The position numbers and the translations under genes were made by a program. From Finegoldia magna (GTDB lineage: Bacteria; Bacillota; Clostridia; Tissierellales; Peptoniphilaceae), in contig NZ_JAGYZD010000013.1 of NCBI RefSeq assembly GCF_018371055.1, forward strand, positions 1 to 17,043: a DNA stretch of 17,043 nucleotides. The letters run 5' to 3'. Of this stretch, positions 1-8,058 are shown piece by piece; the first letter of the stretch is position 1; each line of letters starts with the position of its first letter. The notes beneath the pieces are model-generated. The model ran no database searches. It had not been told where the DNA came from and saw only the letters and a program-made list of their open reading frames with translations.

Positions 1-276
1 ATGAATAATGTTTTACTGATAAATAGAATAATTCCTACAATTGATGACGATAGAATTTGCAACATTACTTTTGTAATTGCAGACATGCATTTACAAGAAG
101 TTCACGATAAAATAATTAAGGTTATTGACTCATCAGAATATATGGATTTAAATAACACCGAAATAAATTACAATGGGTTTACTACCAAACAAAAGGCAAA
201 ATTGATTCCTGAAATCATGAAGGTATTGGTGGAAAATAATTTAAAAGTTTATGGTGTTTATGATTTGTATTCTTAA
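1..276 (+). CDS. Hypothetical protein, possibly 5'-truncated by the window edge
   Basis: I do not recognise this 91-residue protein. The reading frame begins with ATG at the first base of the window, so the upstream DNA cannot be inspected and this Met could be internal to a longer protein. The product is mildly acidic, soluble-looking and without a signal peptide or membrane segment. It appears to alternate beta strands and helices (a strand near 20-27, a helix near 30-43, a helix near 62-80, a final strand near 82-90). It ends 60 bases before the ferritin gene on the same strand, and no clear terminator separates them, so co-transcription is possible. No catalytic motif was seen. Confidence 0.55.
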   Translation: MNNVLLINRIIPTIDDDRICNITFVIADMHLQEVHDKIIKVIDSSEYMDLNNTEINYNGFTTKQKAKLIPEIMKVLVENNLKVYGVYDLYS

Positions 277-321
277 ATTTATGGTAAAATGATTAACTAA
301 CAGTCACATAAATTAAATTAT

Positions 322-327
322 AAGGAG
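322..327 (+). promoter_or_regulatory. Shine-Dalgarno of the ferritin gene
   Basis: An AAGGAG-type site lies about ten bases upstream of the ATG at 337 and supports that start over an internal ATG in another frame. Confidence 0.6.
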
Positions 328-336
328 TATGATAAA

Positions 337-828
337 ATGAACAGAGAAGAATTATTAAAAAAAATTGACGAACAATTAGTTTTTGAATTACAATCAGGCT
401 ATGAATACAAACAGATGGCTTCTGAATTCAATGATATGGATTGGGATGGATTTGAACACTTTATGGAAATGCAAGCCCATGAAGAATTTGAACACGCTGA
501 ATACTTCAGAAAATGGTTACAACAAGTTGGACATAAGATTGAATACAAAACAATCGAAGCTCCAAAAGCTGACTACGACAAAGATGTATTAAGCATTTTC
601 AAAGCTGCTTTAGAACACGAAAAAGAAGTTACAAGAAGAATCAGAGAATTATTTGATGCAGCTCATGAAATCAAATTCTATGAAGTATACACTCTTCTAC
701 AAAAATTCATTGACGAACAAATCGAAGAAGAAGCTACTTTTGATAATATCATAGCAAAACTTGAAAGAACTGAAAACAGTAATGCTGGTCTTGCAATATT
801 AGATCACGAAATGGCACAAAGACAATAA
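337..828 (+). CDS. ftnA: Ferritin (non-haem, bacterial FtnA type)
   Basis: This 163-residue protein is a bacterial ferritin that oxidises Fe(II) and stores iron in a 24-subunit cytoplasmic shell. The sequence shows the ferroxidase ligands at the expected places: Glu17, Tyr24, Glu50 and His53 in an EEFEHA stretch, Glu95 in ALEHEKEVT, and Glu127, Gln128 and Glu131 in the FIDEQIEEE segment of the fourth helix. The length and four-helix pattern fit FtnA, and there is no methionine haem ligand evidence for bacterioferritin. The start is supported by the upstream Shine-Dalgarno. The gene is followed by a strong terminator, so it is the last gene of its transcript. In an anaerobe it probably limits free iron during oxygen exposure; that role is inferred from the family. 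Confidence 0.95.
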   Translation: MNREELLKKIDEQLVFELQSGYEYKQMASEFNDMDWDGFEHFMEMQAHEEFEHAEYFRKWLQQVGHKIEYKTIEAPKADYDKDVLSIFKAALEHEKEVTRRIRELFDAAHEIKFYEVYTLLQKFIDEQIEEEATFDNIIAKLERTENSNAGLAILDHEMAQRQ

Positions 829-846
829 TTCTAGCAAATTAGTATA

Positions 847-896
847 AAAGTCCCCGTAGGTTAATATTTTTTAACTTATGGGGACTTTGTTTTTTA
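847..896 (+). terminator. Rho-independent terminator after the ferritin gene
   Basis: An 18-bp stem (left arm 847-864, right arm 871-888) with only two G-U wobbles encloses a six-base loop and is followed by a T-rich tract. On the opposite strand the tract after the stem is weaker, but the hairpin could also stop transcription of the converging minus-strand KdpD-like gene that ends at 927. Confidence 0.92.
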
Positions 897-926
897 TTGA
901 ATCAAATATTTCTATTGTATTATTGC

Positions 927-2816
927 TCAATGTTCTATGGAGTCCATTGCTAATGCAACTTCGTTTAACATAGCTAAAAGAAGAGATTTATCTCTTAAAG
1001 AAATATTTTTTTTACTATATGACATGTCGATTCCGACTACACCATATACGTAATTTCCTTTTCTAATAGCAAAGTAGAGCCCTTTAGCACTAGAGAGCGT
1101 ATTTGTAGTAGCTCCTGCACTTTCGTTGTTCAAATAAACCCACTGAGCTACAGTTTTTTCTGCTTCTGAAACATATGTGTTATTTGCGCTTTCATTATTT
1201 TCGGGATTATAAATTTTGGGAGCTTTAAGTTCATTATCCTTTATAGGATAAAAAACTATAACTCTATTCAATAATTTATAAAGATGATAACAAGTTTGAT
1301 ACATTATTTTATCGTAATTATTTGCTGACTGTAAACTTTGACTAATTTTAAATAAAATCTCAAAGTTATGAGACTGTTCAATAGCTAATAAATTTTCTTT
1401 TTTTAATTTGTTTTGCATTAAGCATATTATAAATGACACAATGCTCATAATTAAAAATATCATAAAATATTCTTTAGAGTTAATTATAAAGGAAAAGTAA
1501 GGCTCTAAAAAGAAATAATCAATTATCAGGATATTAATTATTGACGAAATTACATTATAAATTGGATGTTTCGTTGTAAATCCAACAATACATGTTGATA
1601 AAATGTAAACCAATACAATATTTGTTGTACTAAAATCAAGTTCAAAGAAGAAAAAAGACAACAGTGTTGATACTAGAATAATAGAAAAAGTAGTCAAAAA
1701 GTCTTCTATATCAAATTGAAACGGATTTTCAAGGTTTAGCTTTACTTTCTTAGGTTCTTGATTTGCATCTGGGATTATAAATATATCAAGTGTTGGATTT
1801 GTTTTTGTAATTGAATCAATGATTGTTGATTTTCTCAATAAAGATACTTTTTGAAGGGATCTTCCTAAAACTAATTTTGAAATACCGCTGACTTTTGCGT
1901 ATTGACTTATCTGAAAAGCTACGTCATCTCCATATGTTGAAACTAGATTTGCTTTTAAATGTTTTGCAAGATTTATGTTAGCTTGTAAATCGTATTTTTC
2001 TTTTTGAGATAAAAACTTCGAATTTGACGTTTCAACAAATAATGCACTAAATTCTGCATGAAAAGACTTAGCCATTCTATAAGCAGTTCTTATTACTTTT
2101 TGATTTGTGGGTGAAGGGCTAATGCAGACTAAAATGTGTTCTTTTAAAAAAGGTCTATTTTTTTCATCAGTGTATAAATTTATACGATCAGCACATCTTC
2201 TCAGAGTTATTTCTCTCAACGAAACCAGATTACCTTTTGTAAAAAAGTTAGCAAGTGCTTTTTGTGATTGCATCGCATTGTATATTTTTCCGCTTTTTAA
2301 TCGCTGGAGCAACTGTTCAACTTCAATATCGATAATTTTTATATTATCAGCGTTATCAAAAATATAATCAGGAATACGTTCATTTATCTTTATTCTCGTT
2401 ATTGATTCGATGATATCATGAAGACTTTCTAAATGCTGAACATTTAATGTAGTATATACGTCGATGCCTGCTTTCAGCAACTCCTCTATATCTTGGTATC
2501 TTTTTTTATGCCTAGAAGTTGGAGCATTAGTGTGTGCTAATTCATCAACCAATACAATTTGAGGCTTTCTTTTAATAGTAGAATCTATATCTAATTCATA
2601 AAAAACATGATTTTTGTATGTGATTTTTTTGTTTTCTACTCTCTGCAAACCATTTATTAAATCAAGCGTATCTTTTCTGTCGTGAGGTTCGATATATCCA
2701 ATTACAACATCTGCTCCATCCAAGTCTTTTTCATGTGCATATTTTAGCATACTGTAAGTTTTTCCTACGCCAGCACAATAGCCAAAGAATATGGTTAATT
2801 TTCCTTTTTTATCCAT
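927..2816 (-). CDS. kdpD: KdpD-like sensor protein lacking the histidine kinase domains
   Basis: This 629-residue protein has the input half of the potassium sensor KdpD. Residues 5-212 are the KdpD N-terminal domain, with a Walker A loop GYCAGVGKT (12-20) and the Walker B-like DELAHTN (91-97). Residues 226-350 form a USP domain. In this domain Ser233-x-Ser235, twenty residues, then FSALF (256-260) closely follows the SxS-x20-FTAxY pattern reported for c-di-AMP binding in Staphylococcus aureus KdpD. Four membrane helices lie near 373-392, 399-415, 418-437 and 448-467, followed by a GAF-like domain (about 485-625) containing WVYLNNESAGATT. The protein stops there: there is no HisKA His box or HATPase. 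It is divergent from the kdp operon, with an AGGAGA Shine-Dalgarno (plus-strand 2824-2829). It probably modulates the separate kinase at 8780-10708; this is inference. Confidence 0.9.
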   Translation of the reverse strand: MDKKGKLTIFFGYCAGVGKTYSMLKYAHEKDLDGADVVIGYIEPHDRKDTLDLINGLQRVENKKITYKNHVFYELDIDSTIKRKPQIVLVDELAHTNAPTSRHKKRYQDIEELLKAGIDVYTTLNVQHLESLHDIIESITRIKINERIPDYIFDNADNIKIIDIEVEQLLQRLKSGKIYNAMQSQKALANFFTKGNLVSLREITLRRCADRINLYTDEKNRPFLKEHILVCISPSPTNQKVIRTAYRMAKSFHAEFSALFVETSNSKFLSQKEKYDLQANINLAKHLKANLVSTYGDDVAFQISQYAKVSGISKLVLGRSLQKVSLLRKSTIIDSITKTNPTLDIFIIPDANQEPKKVKLNLENPFQFDIEDFLTTFSIILVSTLLSFFFFELDFSTTNIVLVYILSTCIVGFTTKHPIYNVISSIINILIIDYFFLEPYFSFIINSKEYFMIFLIMSIVSFIICLMQNKLKKENLLAIEQSHNFEILFKISQSLQSANNYDKIMYQTCYHLYKLLNRVIVFYPIKDNELKAPKIYNPENNESANNTYVSEAEKTVAQWVYLNNESAGATTNTLSSAKGLYFAIRKGNYVYGVVGIDMSYSKKNISLRDKSLLLAMLNEVALAMDSIEH

Positions 2817-2889
2817 AAAATCATCTCCTAGAAAACTCTATCAGATATAGTTTACTATAAATACAATCGAATTTTTGCTTTAGCTTAAA

Positions 2890-2938
2890 TTTTAATGCGA
2901 TTTTAATATTGCAGTGGCTTTTTTTAAAACCATTTTAA
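2890..2938 (+). promoter_or_regulatory. Putative KdpE operator: two TTTTAA pairs in helical phase
   Basis: TTTTAA occurs at 2890-2895, 2901-2906, 2922-2927 and 2933-2938. The start-to-start distances are 11, 21 and 11 bp. Direct repeats one helical turn apart are what OmpR/PhoB-family regulators such as KdpE bind. The proximal pair sits where a -35 box would be, and no good -35 is present, which suits an activator-dependent promoter. The same 11-bp pair recurs before kdpE at 8011-8027. The assignment to KdpE is inference. Confidence 0.6.
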
Positions 2939-2947
2939 GGTCTATGA

Positions 2948-2956
2948 TGATATACT
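2948..2956 (+). promoter_or_regulatory. Extended -10 of the kdp operon promoter
   Basis: TGATATACT is an extended -10 (TG-n-TATACT, hexamer 2951-2956) placed 13 bases after the last TTTTAA box. Transcription would begin near 2963, leaving a leader of only about 28 bases before the first small gene. That is too short for a riboswitch. Confidence 0.55.
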
Positions 2957-2990
2957 CATTTTACAGTTTAATAAATAGGAGGCGCTATAT

Positions 2991-3086
2991 ATGAAAGATA
3001 TCATTATGATAGTAATTTTACTTTTATCATTTTTGATGTTGAAATATTTTGTATATATGATAGATCGTATTATAAATAAGAAATAA
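2991..3086 (+). CDS. 31-residue hydrophobic peptide upstream of kdpF
   Basis: A strong Shine-Dalgarno AGGAGG (2977-2982) sits eight bases before this ATG, so the small frame is probably translated. The peptide starts MKDIIMIVILLLSF and ends in the basic tail DRIINKK, with one membrane helix over about residues 4-24. It is the first gene of the kdp operon, followed after 15 bases by kdpF. Two small hydrophobic reading frames upstream of kdpA have been described in Clostridium acetobutylicum, so this arrangement has a precedent. Its function is unknown. By position and size it could be a second KdpF-like stabilising subunit, or a regulator acting in the membrane. Confidence 0.7.
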   Translation: MKDIIMIVILLLSFLMLKYFVYMIDRIINKK

Positions 3087-3101
3087 AATAGGGAGGATTT
3101 T

Positions 3102-3179
3102 ATGATATTTATATCAATATTAATATTAGGAATTATTTGTTATCTTTTTTATGCTTTAATTAATCCTGAAAAATTTTAG
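3102..3179 (+). CDS. kdpF: KdpF, small subunit of the potassium-transporting ATPase
   Basis: This 25-residue peptide is a single membrane helix ending in YALINPEKF. That closely matches the YALINAEAF-type ending of the KdpF family, which is the most recognisable part of this tiny protein. KdpF sits against KdpA in the membrane and stabilises the KdpFABC complex. A GGGAGG Shine-Dalgarno lies at 3091-3096, just before the ATG. The gene falls in the expected order before kdpA, except that a TPR gene intervenes. Confidence 0.88.
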   Translation: MIFISILILGIICYLFYALINPEKF

Positions 3180-3201
3180 GGTTTTAAATTGGAGGTAAAT
3201 T

Positions 3202-3504
3202 ATGGAAGGAATAAAAAATGAAAAAGATTGTATGTATGAATTTAGTTTAATAATAAAACACAAAGTTGATTTAGGAAAATATGATGAATGCTTAGAGTTA
3301 ATTTATAAAAAAATGGCTGAGTTTCCTCATGATCCAGTACCACATAATTTATTGGGAATATTGATGGAGATTAAAGGCAATCATCTTTTAGCAATGAAAC
3401 ACTTAAGAGCTGCTTGGGCTCTAGATCCTAGTTACACACCTGCTAGTATTAATTTAGACAATATGGGTTCAAATGGATCGAGAAAATTATATGTGTTTTC
3501 ATAA
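3202..3504 (+). CDS. Small tetratricopeptide-repeat protein within the kdp operon
   Basis: This 100-residue soluble protein appears to be two TPR-like helix pairs. Residues 12-42 form a first, diverged unit, and residues 46-79 form a clear TPR with NLLGILMEIKGNHLLAMKHL followed by AWALDPSY. It has a GGAGG Shine-Dalgarno (3191-3195) and lies 22 bases after kdpF and 26 bases before kdpA. I recall similar TPR proteins between kdpF and kdpA in other Clostridia. TPR domains usually mediate protein-protein contacts, so it may help assemble or regulate the Kdp pump or link it to the sensor. That role is inference; no catalytic residues are visible. Confidence 0.85.
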   Translation: MEGIKNEKDCMYEFSLIIKHKVDLGKYDECLELIYKKMAEFPHDPVPHNLLGILMEIKGNHLLAMKHLRAAWALDPSYTPASINLDNMGSNGSRKLYVFS

Positions 3505-3530
3505 GATTTTTAATTTAAGAAGGAGAAATT

Positions 3531-5267
3531 ATGTTTCAAATATTGATAACATTACTGATATTTTTAATTATTATATTTCCGATTGGAAATTATTTGTATA
3601 AGATAACTGTTAATAAACAAACTTGTTTGGATTCTATCTTTGACAGATTTGATTCATTAATTTTTAAAGTATTAAAAATAGATAAAAATGATATGGATTG
3701 GAAACAATATGCAAAAACTTTATTGTTAGTTAATGCATGTTTGGTATTTGTTGGATACCTAGTACTAAGGGTTCAATCATTTAATTTATTTAATCCAAAT
3801 AAAATACAGGCAATGGAAGAATCATTAAGTTTTAATACTATTATATCTTTTATGACTAATACTAATTTACAACATTATTCTGGGGAATCTGGTTTATCCT
3901 ATTTTTCTCAAATGTTTGTAATTACAATGATGATGTTTACTTCAGCAGCTACAGGATATGCTGCATGTGTTGCAATGATAAGAGGTATTTTAGGTAAAAA
4001 AATGGGTAATTTTTATGTTGACTTTATTAAAATAATAACTAGATTTTTATTACCAGCCTCGATTATAGTAGGAATAATATTAGTATCACAAGGAGTTCCT
4101 CAAAATTTAAATAGTAATATGATAGTAAGTACAATTGAAGGGAAAAACCAACAAATTGCATCTGGACCAGTGGCGGCATTGGAATCAATTAAACATTTGG
4201 GGACAAACGGAGGAGGTTTTTTTGGAGCGAACTCTTCAACACCTTTTGAAAATCCAAATATCATTTCAAATATAATCGAATTACTATCAATGATGATATT
4301 GCCAGCATCGTGTATCTTTATTTTTGGTAAAATGGCTTATGATAATTCAAAAGAAAAAGCCACAAACAATGATGATCACAAAAGTATAAAATCATTTAAT
4401 AGAAAGCATATATTAATTGGTACAGAAGGAAGAACTGTATTTGTAGCGATGTCGATATTGTTTTTAATAGGATTGGGAATTTGTTATTTCACTGAAAGTC
4501 ACGGAATTAATGGAGCCACACTTTCAGGAATTTCACAAAATCTTGGAAATATGGAAGGAAAAGAAATGCGTTTTGGTATCTCTCAATCTACTTTATTTAC
4601 CACCGTAACAACTTCTTTTACAACAGGTACAGTAAATAATATGCATGATACACTTACACCTCTAGGGGGAATGGTTCCTCTTATTAATATGATGATGAAT
4701 GTAGTATTCGGAGGTGCTGGAGTCGGACTAATGAATATGTTAATATATGCCATTTTGGCGGTTTTCATTTGTGGACTAATGATAGGAAAAACTCCGGAAT
4801 ACTTGGGTAAAAAAATAGAAGGAAACGAGATGAAATTAGCTGCCTTATCAATAATAATACATCCTTTATTAATTTTAGGGTTTTCAGCTTTAGCTGTTAG
4901 TGTTAATGGAGGAGTACAAGGAATAACTAATCCTGGATTTCATGGGTTGAGCCAAGTGCTTTATGAATTTTCTTCCTCAGCGGCAAATAATGGTTCAGGG
5001 TTTGAAGGCTTAACAGATAATAATCTTTTTTGGAACATAACTTGCGGATTAGTAATGTTTTTGGGGAGATATTTATCCATAATAATTCAGCTAGCTATAG
5101 CTGGTAGTTTATCTAAAAAAGTTAATGTTAACGAAACTATAGGAACATTAAAAACTGATAATCTTACTTTCTCAATAATTATAGTCATTGTTGTTTATAT
5201 ATTTTCTGCATTAACTTTCTTGCCGGTTCTTGCATTAGGACCAATAGCAGAGTGGTTGACCTTATAG
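3531..5267 (+). CDS. kdpA: KdpA, potassium-binding and translocating subunit
   Basis: This 578-residue polytopic membrane protein is the channel-like subunit of the KdpFABC pump, in which it selects and conducts K+. All four pore-loop regions of the family can be seen: TNLQHYSGE near residue 111, [19 protein letters not shown] near 224, [10 protein letters not shown] near 365 and [12 protein letters not shown] near 482. The length is near the family norm of roughly 560 residues, and about ten membrane helices are apparent. An AAGGAG site (3520-3525) precedes the ATG. The stop codon TAG (5265-5267) overlaps the Shine-Dalgarno of kdpB, which suggests translational coupling. Confidence 0.97.
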   Translation: MFQILITLLIFLIIIFPIGNYLYKITVNKQTCLDSIFDRFDSLIFKVLKIDKNDMDWKQYAKTLLLVNACLVFVGYLVLRVQSFNLFNPNKIQAMEESLSFNTIISFMTNTNLQHYSGESGLSYFSQMFVITMMMFTSAATGYAACVAMIRGILGKKMGNFYVDFIKIITRFLLPASIIVGIILVSQGVPQNLNSNMIVSTIEGKNQQIASGPVAALESIKHLGTNGGGFFGANSSTPFENPNIISNIIELLSMMILPASCIFIFGKMAYDNSKEKATNNDDHKSIKSFNRKHILIGTEGRTVFVAMSILFLIGLGICYFTESHGINGATLSGISQNLGNMEGKEMRFGISQSTLFTTVTTSFTTGTVNNMHDTLTPLGGMVPLINMMMNVVFGGAGVGLMNMLIYAILAVFICGLMIGKTPEYLGKKIEGNEMKLAALSIIIHPLLILGFSALAVSVNGGVQGITNPGFHGLSQVLYEFSSSAANNGSGFEGLTDNNLFWNITCGLVMFLGRYLSIIIQLAIAGSLSKKVNVNETIGTLKTDNLTFSIIIVIVVYIFSALTFLPVLALGPIAEWLTL

Positions 5268-5275
5268 GAGGAGTT

Positions 5276-7333
5276 ATGAGTAAAAATAAAAAAACAAAAT
5301 TTGTGACAAACGATATATTAAAATCATCCATAAAAGGAGCTTTTTTAAAACTAAATCCAAAATATATGGTAAAAAATCCGGTAATGTTCGTCGTTGAAAT
5401 AGGATTTTTCATATGTTTATTACTTGCTTTCTTTCCGGGACTATTTGATGATGGAAGTAGAAATTCTAACATTTATAATGGCTTAGTGTCTGTTATTTTA
5501 TTTATAACATTAGTTTTTGCTAATTTTGCAGAATCTGTTGCAGAAGGTAGAGGTAAAGCTCAAGCAGAAAGCCTTAAGAAAACAAAAAAAGATACGAAAG
5601 CAAGATGTATATTGGAAAATGGCGAAGAAATAGAAAAATCAAGTAATGAGTTAAAAAAAGGAGATATTGTTTTAGTAAAGTCAGGCGAAATAATTCCTAA
5701 TGACGGCGAAATAATAGAAGGAATTGCAAGCATAGATGAATCCGCTATTACTGGTGAATCTGCTCCTGTTACAAAGGAAAGTGGGGGAGATTTCTGTTCA
5801 GTTACAGGTGGAACTTTGGTAGTTTCTGACTGGATAAAAGTAAAAATTACTTCTGAACCAGGAGAGTCTTTCTTGGATAAGATGATATCTCTTGTAGAAG
5901 GAGCATCAAGACAAAAAACTCCTAATGAAATAGCACTTAACACTCTGCTAGTTTCTCTAACTATAATTTTTATTATTGTTATAATAACTCTATATCCAAT
6001 AGCTGTTTATGCTAATGTTAAAGTATCAGTATCAACTTTAATTGCTTTATTAGTCTGCTTGATACCTACAACTATAGGGGCACTATTGAGCGCTATAGGA
6101 ATTGCTGGAATGGATCGTGTAACTAGATTCAATGTAATAGCAATGTCAGGAAAAGCTGTTGAATCATGCGGAGATGTTGACACAATGATTTTGGATAAAA
6201 CAGGAACTATAACTTTTGGAAATAGGCTAGCTAGTGATTTTATAAATTTAGATGGCATCCATAAGTCAGATCTTATTGATTACTCTTGTATTGCATCTCT
6301 AAAAGATGATACACCTGAAGGTAAATCAACAGTAGAATTGGCAAGAAAATTAGGATCAAAAGTTATTTTTGATGACTACAATGATGCATCATTTGTGGAA
6401 TTTACAGCGTCAAGTAAGATGAGTGGTGTAGATCTAAAAAATGGAACTTCAATTCGAAAAGGTTCAGGAGATGCCATAATTAAATTAATAAGAGATAAAG
6501 GGGGAGAAATTCCAGGGGATTTAGAAACAAAAATTAGTGGCATATCTAAATTGGGTGGAACCCCATTGGTTGTTTGTGTTGATAATGTAATCTACGGCAT
6601 TATCTATTTAAAAGACACTGTAAAACCAGGTTTAAGGGAAAGATTTGAACGATTAAGAAAAATAGGTATTAAAACTATAATGTGTACTGGAGACAATCCA
6701 TTAACAGCTGCGACAATAGCGGCAGAAGCTGGCGTCGACGGGTATATTGCAGAATGTAAACCTGAAGATAAGATAGAAGCTATAAAAAAAGAACAATCGC
6801 TAGGTAAGATTGTAGCAATGACGGGAGATGGCACAAATGATGCTCCAGCATTGGCTCAAGCAGATGTTGGGATAGCAATGAATAGTGGAACAACTTCTGC
6901 AAAAGAAGCTGCTAATATGGTAGATTTGGATTCAAATCCAACAAAAATTTTGGAAGTTATAGAAATAGGAAAGCAATTACTGATAACTAGAGGATCATTA
7001 ACGACATTTTCTATTTCAAATGATATAGCCAAATATTTTGCAATAATACCAGCGATTTTTACAGTAGCAATTCCAAAAATGAAAGTATTAAATATTATGT
7101 CATTGAGTACACCATCAAGTGCAATTATATCAGCATTGATATTTAATGCCATAATTATTCCTTGTTTAATACCTTTAGCCATGAGAGGGGTAAAATATGA
7201 ACCTATGTCAGCATCAAAAATGTTAGGTAAGAATATGCTTATATATGGTTTAGGAGGAATAATTTGTCCGTTCATTGGAATAAAAATAATAGATATTTTG
7301 GTTAGCCCATTGTTAACTTTACTTGGGGTTTAA
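5276..7333 (+). CDS. kdpB: KdpB, P-type ATPase subunit of the potassium pump
   Basis: KdpB hydrolyses ATP to drive K+ import through KdpA. I chose ATG 5276 rather than the in-frame ATG at 5252, because AGGAGG (5266-5271) is five bases upstream and the earlier ATG lies inside kdpA. This gives 685 residues. With this start the phosphorylated Asp of DKTGT is residue 307 and the Ser of the TGES loop is residue 162. Those are the numbers I know for E. coli KdpB, which supports the choice. Other P-type signatures are present, including TGDNP and [16 protein letters not shown]. Ser162 is the position whose phosphorylation inhibits the E. coli enzyme; its presence allows, but does not show, the same control. 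Confidence 0.97.
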   Translation: MSKNKKTKFVTNDILKSSIKGAFLKLNPKYMVKNPVMFVVEIGFFICLLLAFFPGLFDDGSRNSNIYNGLVSVILFITLVFANFAESVAEGRGKAQAESLKKTKKDTKARCILENGEEIEKSSNELKKGDIVLVKSGEIIPNDGEIIEGIASIDESAITGESAPVTKESGGDFCSVTGGTLVVSDWIKVKITSEPGESFLDKMISLVEGASRQKTPNEIALNTLLVSLTIIFIIVIITLYPIAVYANVKVSVSTLIALLVCLIPTTIGALLSAIGIAGMDRVTRFNVIAMSGKAVESCGDVDTMILDKTGTITFGNRLASDFINLDGIHKSDLIDYSCIASLKDDTPEGKSTVELARKLGSKVIFDDYNDASFVEFTASSKMSGVDLKNGTSIRKGSGDAIIKLIRDKGGEIPGDLETKISGISKLGGTPLVVCVDNVIYGIIYLKDTVKPGLRERFERLRKIGIKTIMCTGDNPLTAATIAAEAGVDGYIAECKPEDKIEAIKKEQSLGKIVAMTGDGTNDAPALAQADVGIAMNSGTTSAKEAANMVDLDSNPTKILEVIEIGKQLLITRGSLTTFSISNDIAKYFAIIPAIFTVAIPKMKVLNIMSLSTPSSAIISALIFNAIIIPCLIPLAMRGVKYEPMSASKMLGKNMLIYGLGGIICPFIGIKIIDILVSPLLTLLGV

Positions 7334-7345
7334 AAGGAGAAATTA

Positions 7346-7948
7346 ATGAAGTTTTTGAAAAAAAATAAAAAAGCTTTTATTGTATCGTTATTTATGTTTG
7401 TTTTGTGTGGAGTTATTTATCCTTTCTTTCTTACAGGAATAAGTCAACTCATTTTTTTCAAACAAGCTAATGGAAGTTTAGTAAGTTACAATAATAAAGT
7501 TGTAGGCTCAAAGTTAATAGGTCAAGAATTTACAGATCCTAGGTTATTTCATTGCAGACCATCTGCAGTTAATTATAATGTATTTACAGGAAATAAACAT
7601 GAAGCAATATCTTCTGGTAGTGAAAATTTAGCTGTAAGTAACCCAGAATTAAAGCAAAGAATTAGCCAAGATACTAATAAATTATTACTTGAAAATCCAT
7701 CAATAAAAAAATCTGATATTCCAGAAGATATAATAACACAATCAGCATCTGGTCTAGATCCACATATATCTATAAAAGCTGCAAATATTCAAGTTGACAG
7801 AATAGAAAAAAACACTGGATTATCTAAAAAAGTTATTGAAGAATTAATTAAAAAGAATACTAACTATAAACTATTTGGTATTTTTGGAGAAAACACTGTG
7901 AATGTACTTGAATTAAATATTGACTTGATTAAAGAGTTGAAAAAATAA
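7346..7948 (+). CDS. kdpC: KdpC, accessory subunit of the potassium pump
   Basis: This 200-residue protein has one N-terminal membrane helix (about residues 12-35) followed by an extracytoplasmic domain. It contains the family signature segment around SKLIGQEFTDPRLFHCRPSA and the later GLDPHIS and GENTVNVLELN stretches. KdpC stabilises the KdpFABC complex and influences nucleotide or ion affinity. An AAAGGAG Shine-Dalgarno lies between the kdpB stop and the ATG, in a gap of 12 bases. A terminator follows, closing the structural operon. Confidence 0.96.
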   Translation: MKFLKKNKKAFIVSLFMFVLCGVIYPFFLTGISQLIFFKQANGSLVSYNNKVVGSKLIGQEFTDPRLFHCRPSAVNYNVFTGNKHEAISSGSENLAVSNPELKQRISQDTNKLLLENPSIKKSDIPEDIITQSASGLDPHISIKAANIQVDRIEKNTGLSKKVIEELIKKNTNYKLFGIFGENTVNVLELNIDLIKELKK

Positions 7949-7966
7949 TTATAGGTATATGATATA

Positions 7967-8014
7967 AAACTAGGTCCCACATATAGAAAATTTTGTCAGA
8001 GACCTAGTTTTTTT
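7967..8014 (+). terminator. Rho-independent terminator between kdpC and kdpE
   Basis: A perfect 10-bp stem (7967-7976 with 8001-8010) ends in a run of seven T residues (8008-8014). The 24-base loop is unusually long and contains a short AAAATTTT palindrome. The T run overlaps the first TTTTAA box of the downstream kdpED promoter. Confidence 0.8.
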
Positions 8015-8043
8015 AATTCTATTTTAAATAGATATTGTATAAT
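8011..8043 (+). promoter_or_regulatory. kdpED promoter with a paired TTTTAA operator
   Basis: TTTTAA occurs at 8011-8016 and 8022-8027, 11 bp apart, followed by the -10 TATAAT (8038-8043). The pair covers the position of a -35 box, and no good -35 is present. The arrangement matches the kdp operon promoter, so KdpE probably autoregulates its own operon; that is inference from the shared motif. Confidence 0.6.
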
Positions 8044-8058
8044 ATAGAGGGGTGAAAA

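Larger units (their letters stand above)
2817..2990. promoter_or_regulatory. Divergent kdp control region
   Basis: This 174-bp gap separates the minus-strand KdpD-like gene from the plus-strand kdp operon. It holds four TTTTAA boxes, an extended -10 for the kdp operon and an inverted repeat TATAGT-TT-ACTATA at 2846-2859, near where the minus-strand promoter should lie. I could not assign a convincing -35/-10 pair for the minus-strand gene. Confidence 0.6.

Noticed and set aside
2107..2367. 86-codon plus-strand frame
   Set aside because: It is antisense to the KdpD-like gene, has no ribosome binding site and no recognisable protein features.
927..2816. Interpretation of the kinase-less KdpD as a recently frameshifted pseudogene
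   Set aside because: The frame is intact from a good start to a stop just after the GAF domain, and the roughly 30 bases between its stop and the terminator hairpin leave no room for kinase remnants.
2840..2990. A c-di-AMP (ydaO-type) riboswitch upstream of the kdp operon
   Set aside because: The likely transcription start near 2963 leaves only about 28 bases of leader, and no riboswitch-like conserved structure is visible.
5252..5275. Upstream in-frame ATG for KdpB at 5252
   Set aside because: It lies inside kdpA and has no ribosome binding site, whereas ATG 5276 has AGGAGG and restores the E. coli numbering of Asp307 and Ser162.
5185..7275. Several minus-strand frames of 76-139 codons across kdpA and kdpB
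   Set aside because: They are antisense shadows of well-supported genes, biased in composition and without start signals.
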